Made by a program: the position numbers and the translations under genes. Source: RGIG3077 sp045541475 (GTDB lineage Bacteria; Bacillota; Clostridia; Oscillospirales; Ruminococcaceae). From it: a stretch of 64,000 nucleotides of DNA. The stretch is taken from the NCBI GenBank assembly GCA_045541475.1, contig JAZQJI010000001.1, positions 1-64,000 of the forward strand. Reading direction: 5' to 3'. The notes below the pieces were generated by a model, which was not told where the DNA came from, made no database searches, and was given only the letters and a program-made list of their open reading frames with translations. This document shows positions 34,163-43,063 of this stretch, piece by piece (position 1 is the stretch's first letter; every line of letters starts with the position of its first letter).

Positions 34163-34588
34163 ATGGCTCAGAAAGTTGTTGGCTTTATTAAGCTGCAAAT
34201 TCAGGCAGGTAAAGCTACACCTGCACCGCCTGTTGGTCCTGCACTCGGACAGCACGGCGTTAATATCATGGCTTTCACCAAAGAATTTAACGAGCGCACA
34301 AAGAATGACATGGGTCTTGTAATTCCCGTTGTTATCACAGTATATGCAGACCGTTCATTTACATTCGTAACAAAGACACCCCCCGCAGCAGTACTCATCA
34401 AGAAGGCTTGCGGTATCGACAGCGGTTCAGGCGTGCCCAACAAAACAAAGGTTGCTAAGATTACAACCGAGCAGGTAAGAAAGATCGCTGAACAGAAAAT
34501 GCCTGACCTTAACGCTTCCAGCGTTGAAACAGCTATGAGCATGATCGCAGGCACAGCACGCTCCATGGGCGTAGTAGTAGAAGACTAA
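34163..34588 (+). CDS. rplK: 50S ribosomal protein L11
   Basis: L11 forms the GTPase-associated centre with 23S rRNA. It has 141 aa, with the proline-rich N-terminal PAPPVGPALGQHGVNIM and the C-terminal RNA-binding helix region (KIAEQKMPDLNASSVETAMSMIAGTARSMG). AGGAGG precedes the ATG. The protein is of normal length. Confidence 0.99.
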   Translation: MAQKVVGFIKLQIQAGKATPAPPVGPALGQHGVNIMAFTKEFNERTKNDMGLVIPVVITVYADRSFTFVTKTPPAAVLIKKACGIDSGSGVPNKTKVAKITTEQVRKIAEQKMPDLNASSVETAMSMIAGTARSMGVVVED

Positions 34589-34644
34589 TTTCAAATCTGT
34601 GGGAGGAAATTTCCGTTAGTACCACATTAGGAGGATAATTATAC

Positions 34645-35343
34645 ATGAAACACGGCAAGAAATATGCTGACAATCTCAAGAAGATTGAAACCGGAAAATT
34701 ATACGAGCCCGCTGAAGCTCTCGGTCTTGTTTGTGAGCTTGCTAAGGCTAAATTTGATGAAACAGTTGAAGTTCATATCCGTCTCGGCGTTGACTCCCGT
34801 CACGCTGACCAGCAGGTTAGAGGCGCTGTTGTACTTCCCAACGGTACAGGTAAGTCCGTTAGAGTAATGTGCTTCTGCAAGGAAGACAAGTACGATGCTG
34901 CTAAGGCTGCAGGCGCTGAATATGTTGGCGGTATGGATTACGTTGAAAAGATCCAGAAAGAAGGCTGGATGGATTTTGACGTAGTTATCGCATCTCCCGA
35001 TATGATGGGTCTTGTTGGCCGTCTTGGTAAAATCCTTGGTCCCCGCGGCTTGATGCCCAACCCCAAGGCAGGTACAGTTGCTCCTGACGTTGCTAAGGCT
35101 GTTGCTGAAGCTAAGGCTGGTAAGATTGAATACCGTCTTGATAAGACAAACATCATCCACTGCCCCATCGGCAAGGCTTCCTTCGGTGCTGAAAAGCTTG
35201 ACGAAAACTTCACAACATTGCTTCAGGCAGTAGTTAAGGCTAAGCCTGCTGCAGCTAAGGGTGTTTACATCCGTTCCTGCACAGTTGCTTCCACAATGGG
35301 CTGCGGTGTTCCCGTTGCAACAACAAAGTTCATTGCAGGCTAA
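34645..35343 (+). CDS. rplA: 50S ribosomal protein L1
   Basis: L1 forms the L1 stalk that releases deacylated tRNA. The 232 aa include the signature GKILGPRGLMPNPKAGTV. AGGAGG precedes the start by about eight bases. It is the last gene of the operon. rplJ and rplL do not follow; a strong terminator does, so the L10-L12 genes must be elsewhere. Confidence 0.99.
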   Translation: MKHGKKYADNLKKIETGKLYEPAEALGLVCELAKAKFDETVEVHIRLGVDSRHADQQVRGAVVLPNGTGKSVRVMCFCKEDKYDAAKAAGAEYVGGMDYVEKIQKEGWMDFDVVIASPDMMGLVGRLGKILGPRGLMPNPKAGTVAPDVAKAVAEAKAGKIEYRLDKTNIIHCPIGKASFGAEKLDENFTTLLQAVVKAKPAAAKGVYIRSCTVASTMGCGVPVATTKFIAG

Positions 35344-35360
35344 ATTTTATTTGCAATTAA

Positions 35361-35396
35361 AGCCACTTTTGAGTATTTAATCAAAAGTGGCTTTTT
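35361..35396 (+). terminator. Terminator after rplA
   Basis: AGCCACTTTTGA pairs with TCAAAAGTGGCT around an 8-base loop and is followed by T4-5. Confidence 0.9.
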
Positions 35397-35415
35397 GTAT
35401 CAAAAAAATAATACT

Positions 35416-35862
35416 ATGAATATATACGAGATTAAGAATAACAAAAAGCAATATCTTGATTTGCTGCTTTTGGCTGACGAGCAAGAAAGCATGATTGACA
35501 AGTATCTTGAAAAAGGCGCAATGTACGTTCTTGAGGACTGCGAAACTATAAAAGCATTGTGCGTTGTGACAACCGAAGAAAACGACGTGCTTGAAATTAA
35601 AAATATAGCCGTTTATCCTGAATATCAGCACTGCGGACTTGGCAGGAAACTGATTGAATTTGTATCTGAAAAGTACAAAGACAAATATGCAATATTGCTA
35701 GTGGGCACCGGCGACAGCCCGCTTACTGTGCCCTTTTATGAAAAATGCGGCTTTAAACGCAGTCATTGCATCAAAAATTTCTTTGTTGATAATTATGACC
35801 ACGAAATCTTTGAAGGCGGCGTACAACTTAAGGATATGGTATATTTAAAAAAAGAATTGTAA
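35416..35862 (+). CDS. GNAT family N-acetyltransferase
   Basis: The protein has 148 aa. IKNIAVYPEYQHCGLGRKLIEFV is the acetyl-CoA-binding motif A (QxxGxG), followed by the typical beta5-alpha4 region (VPFYEKCGFKRSH). The substrate is unknown. The start is ATG 35416; an upstream TTG lies inside the rplA terminator. No good ribosome-binding site is seen, so it may depend on read-through. Its own terminator follows. Confidence 0.85.
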   Translation: MNIYEIKNNKKQYLDLLLLADEQESMIDKYLEKGAMYVLEDCETIKALCVVTTEENDVLEIKNIAVYPEYQHCGLGRKLIEFVSEKYKDKYAILLVGTGDSPLTVPFYEKCGFKRSHCIKNFFVDNYDHEIFEGGVQLKDMVYLKKEL

Positions 35863-35873
35863 TATGTTTTTTT

Positions 35874-35899
35874 CGGACGGCAAAATGCCGTCCGTTTTT
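35874..35899 (+). terminator. Terminator after the GNAT gene
   Basis: CGGACGGCA pairs with TGCCGTCCG around AAA and is followed by T5. Confidence 0.9.
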
Positions 35900-35949
35900 G
35901 TTGTTTATGAAATTTATACAATATATCGCCAATTTAGCCTTCTCTTTCC

Positions 35950-35978
35950 TTGACATTTGGATATATTATTGGTATAAT
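35950..35978 (+). promoter_or_regulatory. Consensus promoter of the CPBP gene
   Basis: Perfect TTGACA and TATAAT are separated by 17 bp, about 50 bp before the gene. Its 5' UTR contains a CCGTTTGT/ACAAACGG hairpin (35999-36018). Confidence 0.85.
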
Positions 35979-36026
35979 GAGTATAATTATAATTATGTCC
36001 GTTTGTAAAAACAAACGGCATAAATC

Positions 36027-37331
36027 TTGGAAAGGAAGTCTGCGAAGGGTTGCGGACGAATCAAAGAGTTGGAAGAACAATACATCAACCCCGAAATTTT
36101 AAATCAACTGAATAATAATTCGCAAAACGACGATATCAATGCAGACTTTGGTCTTGAAGGATTTTTTGACTACAACAAGCACGATGACGAAATTTCCCGT
36201 AACAGAGATTCTGTTTTTGATATGCTTGATTCTGCACAAAACGATAACACCGAAAACGAACAAAAAAAATACAACGAACAGTTTAATGAAGATTGCAAAA
36301 CCTTAATCGGCTGCGCACCCCGACGCACGCCTAACGGTTCGGTTATACCCGTTAAGCCTAACTTTTTTGAAACGATGCACCTAAAACAGCGTTACAACGC
36401 TGTGGGCTCAGCACTGCTGATATTTATTTTGCTTTCCATGGTTATTCCGTATATTCTGATATATGCGGGCGTTTTTGGAATGATATTTAAAAGCGGCGGA
36501 AATATAAATAACATAACACAGCTTGAAATGCTTGTTTCCAAAGTTACAAATTCAACCGGCGGATACATGCTTGTCAACGCAGGTACCGTTTTGGTTTCGC
36601 TGTTTATTGCTACGTGGTTTGGGTGCAAATCAACCGCAATTGATATGAAAAGCTTTTTTGCCCGCCCAAAAATCAATGCGGGTAAAACGCTTGCTTATAC
36701 ATCGGTGCTGTTTTTTGTACAGCTTACTGCAAACATTGTCATCACCACAATTTCAATGCTTGTATCACAGGGCGGCAATGAACTTTATACAGCAGATTTT
36801 TCTACAAAAACAGACCCCTTTGCAACAATCGTTATATGCACCTACACAATAATTATTGCACCATTTGCAGAAGAACTTTTCTTCCGCGGGTTCATTCTCA
36901 ATAACGTATCAAAAATAAGCCGTACGTTTGCAATGTTTTTGTCCTCATTCCTTTTTGGAATTTACCACATGAACATACCGCAGTTTGTTTCGGCAACACT
37001 GTTCGGGCTTTTGCTCTCGTATGTAACGCTTAAAGCAGATTCGATAATCCCTGCAATTATAATTCACGCTATCAACAACTGCGTTTCAATGGTGTTAACA
37101 ATACTTACAGAATATAATCAATCACTCGGTGAAACCGTATCGGTAATTGCAATGTACGGTCTGGCAGCAATCGGTCTGCTTTCCTTTGTATTACTCAGCC
37201 GCAAGGAAGGCTTTCCGCTTTATACCATATACGAAAAATACAGAAGTATGCCGATAGCGATTAAATCCGTGCCGCTTATAATTTCCGTTGTTATCATGAT
37301 TGCAATGACAGCGGCTGTTATGTTTGTTTGA
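36027..37331 (+). CDS. CPBP family intramembrane metalloprotease
   Basis: The protein has 434 aa (from TTG 36027; the next in-frame candidate is TTG 36069). A hydrophilic N-terminal tail of about 110 residues precedes seven to eight transmembrane segments. The catalytic motifs AEELFFRG (EExxxR), FLFGIYH (FxxxH) and IIHAINN are all present, so it should be active. Related proteins process prenylated or peptide substrates, or bacteriocins; the target here is not known. The predicted start lacks a clear ribosome-binding site. It is followed 30 bp later by moxR on the same strand. Confidence 0.8.
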   Translation: MERKSAKGCGRIKELEEQYINPEILNQLNNNSQNDDINADFGLEGFFDYNKHDDEISRNRDSVFDMLDSAQNDNTENEQKKYNEQFNEDCKTLIGCAPRRTPNGSVIPVKPNFFETMHLKQRYNAVGSALLIFILLSMVIPYILIYAGVFGMIFKSGGNINNITQLEMLVSKVTNSTGGYMLVNAGTVLVSLFIATWFGCKSTAIDMKSFFARPKINAGKTLAYTSVLFFVQLTANIVITTISMLVSQGGNELYTADFSTKTDPFATIVICTYTIIIAPFAEELFFRGFILNNVSKISRTFAMFLSSFLFGIYHMNIPQFVSATLFGLLLSYVTLKADSIIPAIIIHAINNCVSMVLTILTEYNQSLGETVSVIAMYGLAAIGLLSFVLLSRKEGFPLYTIYEKYRSMPIAIKSVPLIISVVIMIAMTAAVMFV

Positions 37332-37361
37332 TTTTTTTACGTTAATCGAAAGGAAAAGCTT

Positions 37362-38306
37362 ATGAATATATCGGAAAACACAGCAAAAATCAATGCTCTG
37401 ATAAATTCCGTAGGCAAAGTTATTGTCGGCAAGGAAGAAATTATAAAAAACATTGTTGCCGCTTTGCTTTGCGGTGGGCACGTGTTGATTGAAGATGTTC
37501 CCGGTGTGGGCAAAACACAGCTTGTTTCGGCACTTTCAAAATCCTTGGGCGGCAAATTCAACAGAATACAGCTTACGCCCGACATTATGCCGTCCGATAT
37601 AATCGGTTTTTCGATTGTTAACAATGCAACACATGAACTTGAATATCGCGAAGGTGCGGCAATGTGCAACTTTTTGCTTGCCGATGAAATCAACCGTGCT
37701 TCGCCAAAGGCGCAATCAAGCCTTTTAGAAATCATGGAAGAAGGGCAAATCAGCCTTGATGGCACAACACATATTCTGCCAAAGCCCTTTATGGTTCTTG
37801 CAACGCAAAACCCCGTGGAAACCTACGGCACATATCACCTGCCCGAAGCCCAGATGGACAGATTTTTTATGAAAATAAGCATGGGCTACCCTACCCGCTC
37901 CGAAGAGTTGCAGATTATCAGAATAACTGAAAATCACAACCCTATTTCAAATATTGAAGCACCTGCAATTACACTTGATGATGTTATAGCCTTGCAGCAT
38001 GATACTGCACAAATTAAAGTAACACAGGATTTGAGATGCTATATTGTTGACCTTGTAAGCGCAACCCGCCACAACGAATTTGTAACCTTGGGCATAAGCC
38101 CGAGAGGCAGTATATGCCTTTACAAAGCGGCAAGGGCAAACGCAATGATAAATTCAAGGGATTTTGTAACACCCGATGACATAAAGCAAATGGCAAAATG
38201 CGTTTTGCCGCACAGAATTATTCTTTCGCCCAAGGGCAAAAGCCGCTACGGTGACAGTGAACACTTTGTTGAAGAACTGATATCTTTAATAAAAGTGCCG
38301 ATGTAA
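37362..38306 (+). CDS. MoxR-type AAA+ ATPase
   Basis: The protein has 314 aa. Walker A is GVGKTQLV within LIEDVPGVGKT near residue 43, Walker B is LLADEINRASPKAQS, and FMVLATQNPVETYGTYHLPEAQMDRF is the conserved sensor-1/Arg region. MoxR ATPases act as chaperones for metal or von Willebrand-domain partners, usually next to DUF58 genes. No DUF58 gene follows here; the next gene is ddl. AAAGGAAAAGC precedes the ATG. Confidence 0.9.
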   Translation: MNISENTAKINALINSVGKVIVGKEEIIKNIVAALLCGGHVLIEDVPGVGKTQLVSALSKSLGGKFNRIQLTPDIMPSDIIGFSIVNNATHELEYREGAAMCNFLLADEINRASPKAQSSLLEIMEEGQISLDGTTHILPKPFMVLATQNPVETYGTYHLPEAQMDRFFMKISMGYPTRSEELQIIRITENHNPISNIEAPAITLDDVIALQHDTAQIKVTQDLRCYIVDLVSATRHNEFVTLGISPRGSICLYKAARANAMINSRDFVTPDDIKQMAKCVLPHRIILSPKGKSRYGDSEHFVEELISLIKVPM

Positions 38307-38371
38307 CAATGATGCATACAAAGTAAATTGAATATATATTCTATATAAAAGCAAAGAAAGGGGTTTTTGAA

Positions 38372-39439
38372 ATGTCAAAAATCAAGGTTGCCGTACTTTT
38401 TGGCGGCGCTTCAAGCGAACATGATGTTTCGCTTGTTTCTGCAACAAATATCATCAACAACATACCAAGGGATAAATACGAGGTTATCTGCGTGGGTATT
38501 ACCAAAAAGGGCAGATGGCTTTACTACCCCGGCGATGTAAATAAAATTGCAAGCGGCGAATGGAAAAATAATCCCGACTGTACGCCCGCTATTATCTCTC
38601 CCGACCCGATGCACAAGGGCATTATCAAGCTTGAAAGTGAAGAAACCTCTTTCAAAAGAATTGACGTTGTTTTCCCCGTAATTCACGGTGCAAACGGTGA
38701 AGACGGTGCTTTGCAGGGTCTGTTTGAGTTGGCTAAGCTCCCTTACGTCGGCTGCGATTTGGGTTCTTCCGCAGTATGCATTGATAAGGCGCTTACCCAT
38801 ACTGTGCTTGAACACTCAGGCGTAAAAATGGCAAATTGGCGCGTTATTACACGCAGTGAAATAAACAATATTGACGAAAAATGCGATGAAATAATCGAGC
38901 AGCTTGGTTTGCCGCTGTTTGTAAAGCCTGCTACAAGCGGCTCTTCTATCGGCGTTAACAAGGCTTACGACAGAGAATCGCTTGAAGCTGCTGTAAAATT
39001 GGCTTTTTCACACTCAAACAAGGTTGTTGTAGAAGAGTTTATCAAAGGCAGAGAGCTTGAAGTTGCAGTTCTCGGTCAGGATTATCTCACAGCATCGGCT
39101 GTGGGCGAAATATGCTCGTGCAATGATTTTTATGATTACGATGCAAAATACGTTCTTTCTTCCAGCAAGCTTTCAATCCCTGCCGAGCTTGATTCAAAAG
39201 TTGCCGATGAAATCCGAAATACAGCATTAAAAGCATTTAAAGCCGCAGGCTGTTCCGGACTTTCGAGAGTGGATTTCTTCCTTACCGAAGGCGGCGAAAT
39301 CATCTTAAACGAAATTAACACCATGCCGGGCTTTACGCCGATAAGCATGTACTCTAAACTTATGGAGGACGCAGGTCTGAGCTGTCCCGAATTGCTTGAC
39401 AGACTTATCTCGATTGCTCTTGACCGCCATCAACAATAA
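38372..39439 (+). CDS. ddl: D-alanine-D-alanine ligase
   Basis: Ddl joins two D-alanines for peptidoglycan and is complementary to alr at 22667. The 355 aa have the ATP-grasp layout: GGASSEHDVSLVSA at the N-terminus, VIHGANGEDGALQG, KPATSGSSIGVNKA for the lysine/ATP site, and the metal ligands near GGEIILNEINTMPGFT. GGGGTTTTTG precedes the ATG. It is followed after 6 bp by the DUF1934 gene. Confidence 0.96.
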   Translation: MSKIKVAVLFGGASSEHDVSLVSATNIINNIPRDKYEVICVGITKKGRWLYYPGDVNKIASGEWKNNPDCTPAIISPDPMHKGIIKLESEETSFKRIDVVFPVIHGANGEDGALQGLFELAKLPYVGCDLGSSAVCIDKALTHTVLEHSGVKMANWRVITRSEINNIDEKCDEIIEQLGLPLFVKPATSGSSIGVNKAYDRESLEAAVKLAFSHSNKVVVEEFIKGRELEVAVLGQDYLTASAVGEICSCNDFYDYDAKYVLSSSKLSIPAELDSKVADEIRNTALKAFKAAGCSGLSRVDFFLTEGGEIILNEINTMPGFTPISMYSKLMEDAGLSCPELLDRLISIALDRHQQ

Positions 39440-39445
39440 AACAAT

Positions 39446-39862
39446 ATGAACAGCACTTTAAAAATGAAAAGCGTTAATATCGACAACAACGAAACCACCG
39501 AAACCGAGCTTGCAACGGAATGTACCTTTTGCTGCGAGGACGGAAAATATATTGTTGTTTATAAGGAATCAAGCGCAACGGGCTTTGAAGGCTCTGATAC
39601 AACGCTTACCTTTGACGGCAATGGTTTTGCTTCGATTGTACGCAAGGGAACTTACAATTCAAGTCTTTTGCTTGAAATAGACAAAAAACATTTTTGTCAC
39701 TACGGCACACCCTACGGCTCAATCACCATGGGAATTAACGCTATTGAAATAAAAAACGAATTGACGGAAAAAGGCGGCAAGGCATACGTCCGCTATTCTA
39801 TTGATATAAATTCATGCTATATTTCGGAAAATGAAATTTTCTTTGAAATTGAAACAAACTGA
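39446..39862 (+). CDS. DUF1934 (YwiB-like) protein
   Basis: The protein has 138 aa and resembles the DUF1934/YwiB family of small beta-barrels in Firmicutes. It has a GKYIVVYKESSATGF segment, and the C-terminal stretch is rich in alternating beta residues. Function is unknown. It lies directly before argS, as ywiB does in Bacillus subtilis. Its AATAAAACAATATG start has little ribosome-binding site, so it probably depends on coupling to ddl. Confidence 0.75.
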   Translation: MNSTLKMKSVNIDNNETTETELATECTFCCEDGKYIVVYKESSATGFEGSDTTLTFDGNGFASIVRKGTYNSSLLLEIDKKHFCHYGTPYGSITMGINAIEIKNELTEKGGKAYVRYSIDINSCYISENEIFFEIETN

Positions 39863-39876
39863 AAGGAAAATACAAA

Positions 39877-41565
39877 ATGACTGACCTTATAAAAGACGCG
39901 CAAGCTCAACTTCGCGAATTGATTTTATCCGCAATGGGTGCACTTGTTGCACAGCAAAAAATAGCGAGCGAAGCTCTGCCCGCTTTTAACATTGAAATAC
40001 CCGCAGACAGAAACCACGGCGATTTTTCTTCAAACGTGGCACTTGCATCAGCAAAGGCATTAAAAATGGCTCCCCGCGCAATTGCACAGCTTATTGCTGA
40101 TGAGCTTTGCCTTGATGGTACATATTTCGAAAAATGTGAAATTGCCGGTCCCGGATTTATGAATTTCTTCCTCTCTGCACAGTGGTTTTCCGATGTTGTA
40201 TCAAGCATTGCAAGCGATAACGAAAACTACGGCAGAACTGATTATGGTCAGAATAAACGTGTACTGGTTGAGTTTGTTTCTGCAAACCCCACAGGCCCTA
40301 TGCATATAGGCAACGCAAGGGGCGGCGCTATCGGCGACTGCCTTTCGGCAGTGCTTGACTTTGCAGGCTACTACGTTGAGCGAGAGTTTTATGTTAACGA
40401 CGCAGGCAATCAGATAGAAAAATTCGGCCATTCGCTTGAATGCAGATATCTTCAGCTTTTTGATGACAGCGTTGAAATGCCCGAAGATTGCTATCTTGGC
40501 AGCGACATTACCGACCATGCAAAAGCATTTTGCGAAGTTTACGGTGATAAATATGTAAACTGCGAAGAAACTGAACGCAGAAAAGCCCTTGTTGATTTTG
40601 CATTGCCTAAGAATATTGCAAAGCTTGAAAGCGATTTGCTTAAATATCGCATTAAATATGATACATGGTTCAGAGAATCGACTTTGCATGAAAGCGGCAA
40701 GGTTGATGAGATTATTAATCTTTTTGCGCAAAAAGGGCTTACCTACGAGGAAGACGGCGCAATCTGGTTTAAATCAACAATGTTTGGCGATGACAAGGAT
40801 AGAGTGTTAAAGCGTTCCAACGGTCTGCCGACTTACGTTGTACCCGATATTGCATACCACTACAACAAGCTTGTAACAAGAAATTTTGATATAGCCATAA
40901 ACATTCTTGGTGCTGACCACCATGGATACATCGGCAGAATGAAGGCGGCCATCAATGCACTTGATATCAATCCTGACAGACTTGACGTTGTTATTATGCA
41001 AATGGTTAACCTTGTGCGTGACGGCGAAACCTACAAGCTTTCCAAACGAAGCGGCAAGGCAGTTACGCTTGAAACCCTGCTTGACGAAATACCCGTGGAC
41101 GCAGCAAGATTTTTCTTCAATCTGCGTGAAGCAAATTCGCATTTTAATCTTGACCTTGATTTAGCGGTTGAGCAGTCATCGCAGAACCCCGTATATTATG
41201 TGCAGTACGCGCACGCAAGAATTTGCAGTATTATCAGAAATCTGAGCGAAGACGGCATTAATGCCGACGCTTTGACCGATGATATGCTTGCAAGGCTTAC
41301 CGCTGCTCAGGAAAGAGCGCTTATCTTCAGACTTGCACAGTTCCCCGATGAAATTAACTGTGCCGCTAAGGATTATGACCCTTCGGCAATAACAAGATAT
41401 TCTATCGAAATTGCAACTCTTTTCCACAAATTCTATGACGCTTGCAGAGTTAAGGGTGACGATACTGAACTTACCCTTGCAAGACTTGCGCTGTGCAAGG
41501 CTGTTAAAACAGTTATATGCAACATTTTAACAATGTTTAAGATTGATTGCCCCGAGAGAATGTAA
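39877..41565 (+). CDS. argS: Arginyl-tRNA synthetase
   Basis: The protein has 562 aa. The class I signature is SANPTGPMHIGNARGGAIGD (HIGN) near residue 134, and the KMSKS equivalent is KLSKRSG (KRSGKAVTLETLL region). The C-terminal DALR anticodon-binding domain ends around ARLALCKAVKTVICN. The N-terminal additional domain is present (about 1-115). AAAGGAAAATAC precedes the ATG. Its end overlaps the open frame of the next gene, but that gene's real start is later. Confidence 0.97.
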   Translation: MTDLIKDAQAQLRELILSAMGALVAQQKIASEALPAFNIEIPADRNHGDFSSNVALASAKALKMAPRAIAQLIADELCLDGTYFEKCEIAGPGFMNFFLSAQWFSDVVSSIASDNENYGRTDYGQNKRVLVEFVSANPTGPMHIGNARGGAIGDCLSAVLDFAGYYVEREFYVNDAGNQIEKFGHSLECRYLQLFDDSVEMPEDCYLGSDITDHAKAFCEVYGDKYVNCEETERRKALVDFALPKNIAKLESDLLKYRIKYDTWFRESTLHESGKVDEIINLFAQKGLTYEEDGAIWFKSTMFGDDKDRVLKRSNGLPTYVVPDIAYHYNKLVTRNFDIAINILGADHHGYIGRMKAAINALDINPDRLDVVIMQMVNLVRDGETYKLSKRSGKAVTLETLLDEIPVDAARFFFNLREANSHFNLDLDLAVEQSSQNPVYYVQYAHARICSIIRNLSEDGINADALTDDMLARLTAAQERALIFRLAQFPDEINCAAKDYDPSAITRYSIEIATLFHKFYDACRVKGDDTELTLARLALCKAVKTVICNILTMFKIDCPERM

Positions 41566-41609
41566 CTTCACTCTCAAAAAAATATAATATACACGAACAC
41601 AGAAAGGAA

Positions 41610-42833
41610 ATGAAAAATAGTATTATGGATAATGCTGACATACCTTTACCTAACGTCACATTTCTTGACGGAGATTTAAAAACATGCTTGATTAATGCAG
41701 GCATGCCTGAAAACACCTGCGTTGAGGAATGGTTGGTGCAGAATAGCTGCCATGTTGAAAATATCCAAAGCGAATTTATTGAGTCAGGCTCAAACATAAT
41801 CTATGCGCCTGCTGCGTCAATTTTGAATGATGAAAATTATGTGATATGCTCACAGCTTATGGCACTTTCAAAAAGAAGTGCACATACAAAAGCCTTGGCT
41901 GCAGGTGTATTATCAGACATAACTGATACTTCGGACGATAACGAGGAAACAGATTTTTTTGATATGTTTTCTGCATATTTCAAGCAGGCAAGAGCTCTGC
42001 ATGAATCAGGCGCTGATTTGTTTGTTGTTGAAGGAAAAACCACGTTGCGTCAGATGAGGGCAGCTGTGCTTGCGTGCAAAAGGTTTGATATCCCCACGTT
42101 TGTAACGGTATCTGTTGATGATTCGGGCAAAACATTAATGGAAACCAGTGCGCTTTCGGCATTGGTTTGCTTGCAGGAAATGGGAATTGCAGCGTTTGGA
42201 CTTAACTGCTGTAACACACCCGAGGAAATGCGTGAAATTATTGCTGACCTTGCAACCTACGCAAAAATACCGCTTATTGCAAAGCCAAACGCAAACACTG
42301 CCACAGAAAACGGTAATTGCAGCCTGACACCCGAAGAAATGGCAGAGCAAATGCTGAACATTGTGAAATCAGGTGCGACGTATATAGGCGGCGGACTTGG
42401 CACTACACCTGCACACATAAAGGCTATATGCGAAAAATGCAAAGGCATTAAGCCACATTCAAAATACAACGATGAGCTTAACGATATGCTTGTGCTTTGC
42501 AATGAAAATCAAGCGTTTTTCCTTTCTCCTGATAATATTGAAGTTTCGGAATATATTGAGTGCTGTCAGGATATGTCGGACATTTTGCTTGATCTTGAGG
42601 ATACAAACACCGATATTATCGGCGTGGAACTTTTTACAGCCGATGACGCTGTTTTGTTTATGCAAAATGCACACATGGCATCACTGCCCGTAATCTTCAA
42701 AAGTCAAAGCATCACTGCGCTTACAACCGCGCTGATACTTTATCCCGGACGAGCCTGCATTGACAGCAGGTGCGATTTGAGCGAGGACGTACTTTTATCC
42801 CTTTCTCAAAAATACGGTGCAATTATTTATTAA
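41610..42833 (+). CDS. Homocysteine S-methyltransferase-like protein lacking the zinc cysteine pair
   Basis: The protein has 407 aa (start uncertain: ATG 41610 or 41625). Residues 15-280 have the Hcy-methyltransferase order: FLDGDLKT for the LDGAMGT start, GLNC at 197-200 for the first zinc cysteine, and GATYIGGGLGTTPAHIKAI where active enzymes have GGCCGTTP. Both cysteines of that pair are Gly and Leu here. The C-terminal 120 residues resemble the end of a pterin-binding MetH domain (LPVIFKSQS, YPGRACIDS, KYGAIIY). It may be a truncated, inactive or altered MetH relative. It lies downstream of argS. Confidence 0.7.
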   Translation: MKNSIMDNADIPLPNVTFLDGDLKTCLINAGMPENTCVEEWLVQNSCHVENIQSEFIESGSNIIYAPAASILNDENYVICSQLMALSKRSAHTKALAAGVLSDITDTSDDNEETDFFDMFSAYFKQARALHESGADLFVVEGKTTLRQMRAAVLACKRFDIPTFVTVSVDDSGKTLMETSALSALVCLQEMGIAAFGLNCCNTPEEMREIIADLATYAKIPLIAKPNANTATENGNCSLTPEEMAEQMLNIVKSGATYIGGGLGTTPAHIKAICEKCKGIKPHSKYNDELNDMLVLCNENQAFFLSPDNIEVSEYIECCQDMSDILLDLEDTNTDIIGVELFTADDAVLFMQNAHMASLPVIFKSQSITALTTALILYPGRACIDSRCDLSEDVLLSLSQKYGAIIY

Positions 42834-43063
42834 AGCAGTAAAGTCAGAATAATTATTTTTATACTTTGTATAAAATCAACAAGATTTATCCTTAAATCTC
42901 GTCGGATTTAATAATTTGTTAACACTTATCGGTGTGAAATGTGATAAAATTTAAAGTGTATTAGTGCAAAATGTCGAATATCGGCATTATACCACGGCAA
43001 AAAGTTCGTAAAGTATGTAAAACAGCGGATAATTTTTCCGCAAATTAAAGGAGAGCTTTAAAC

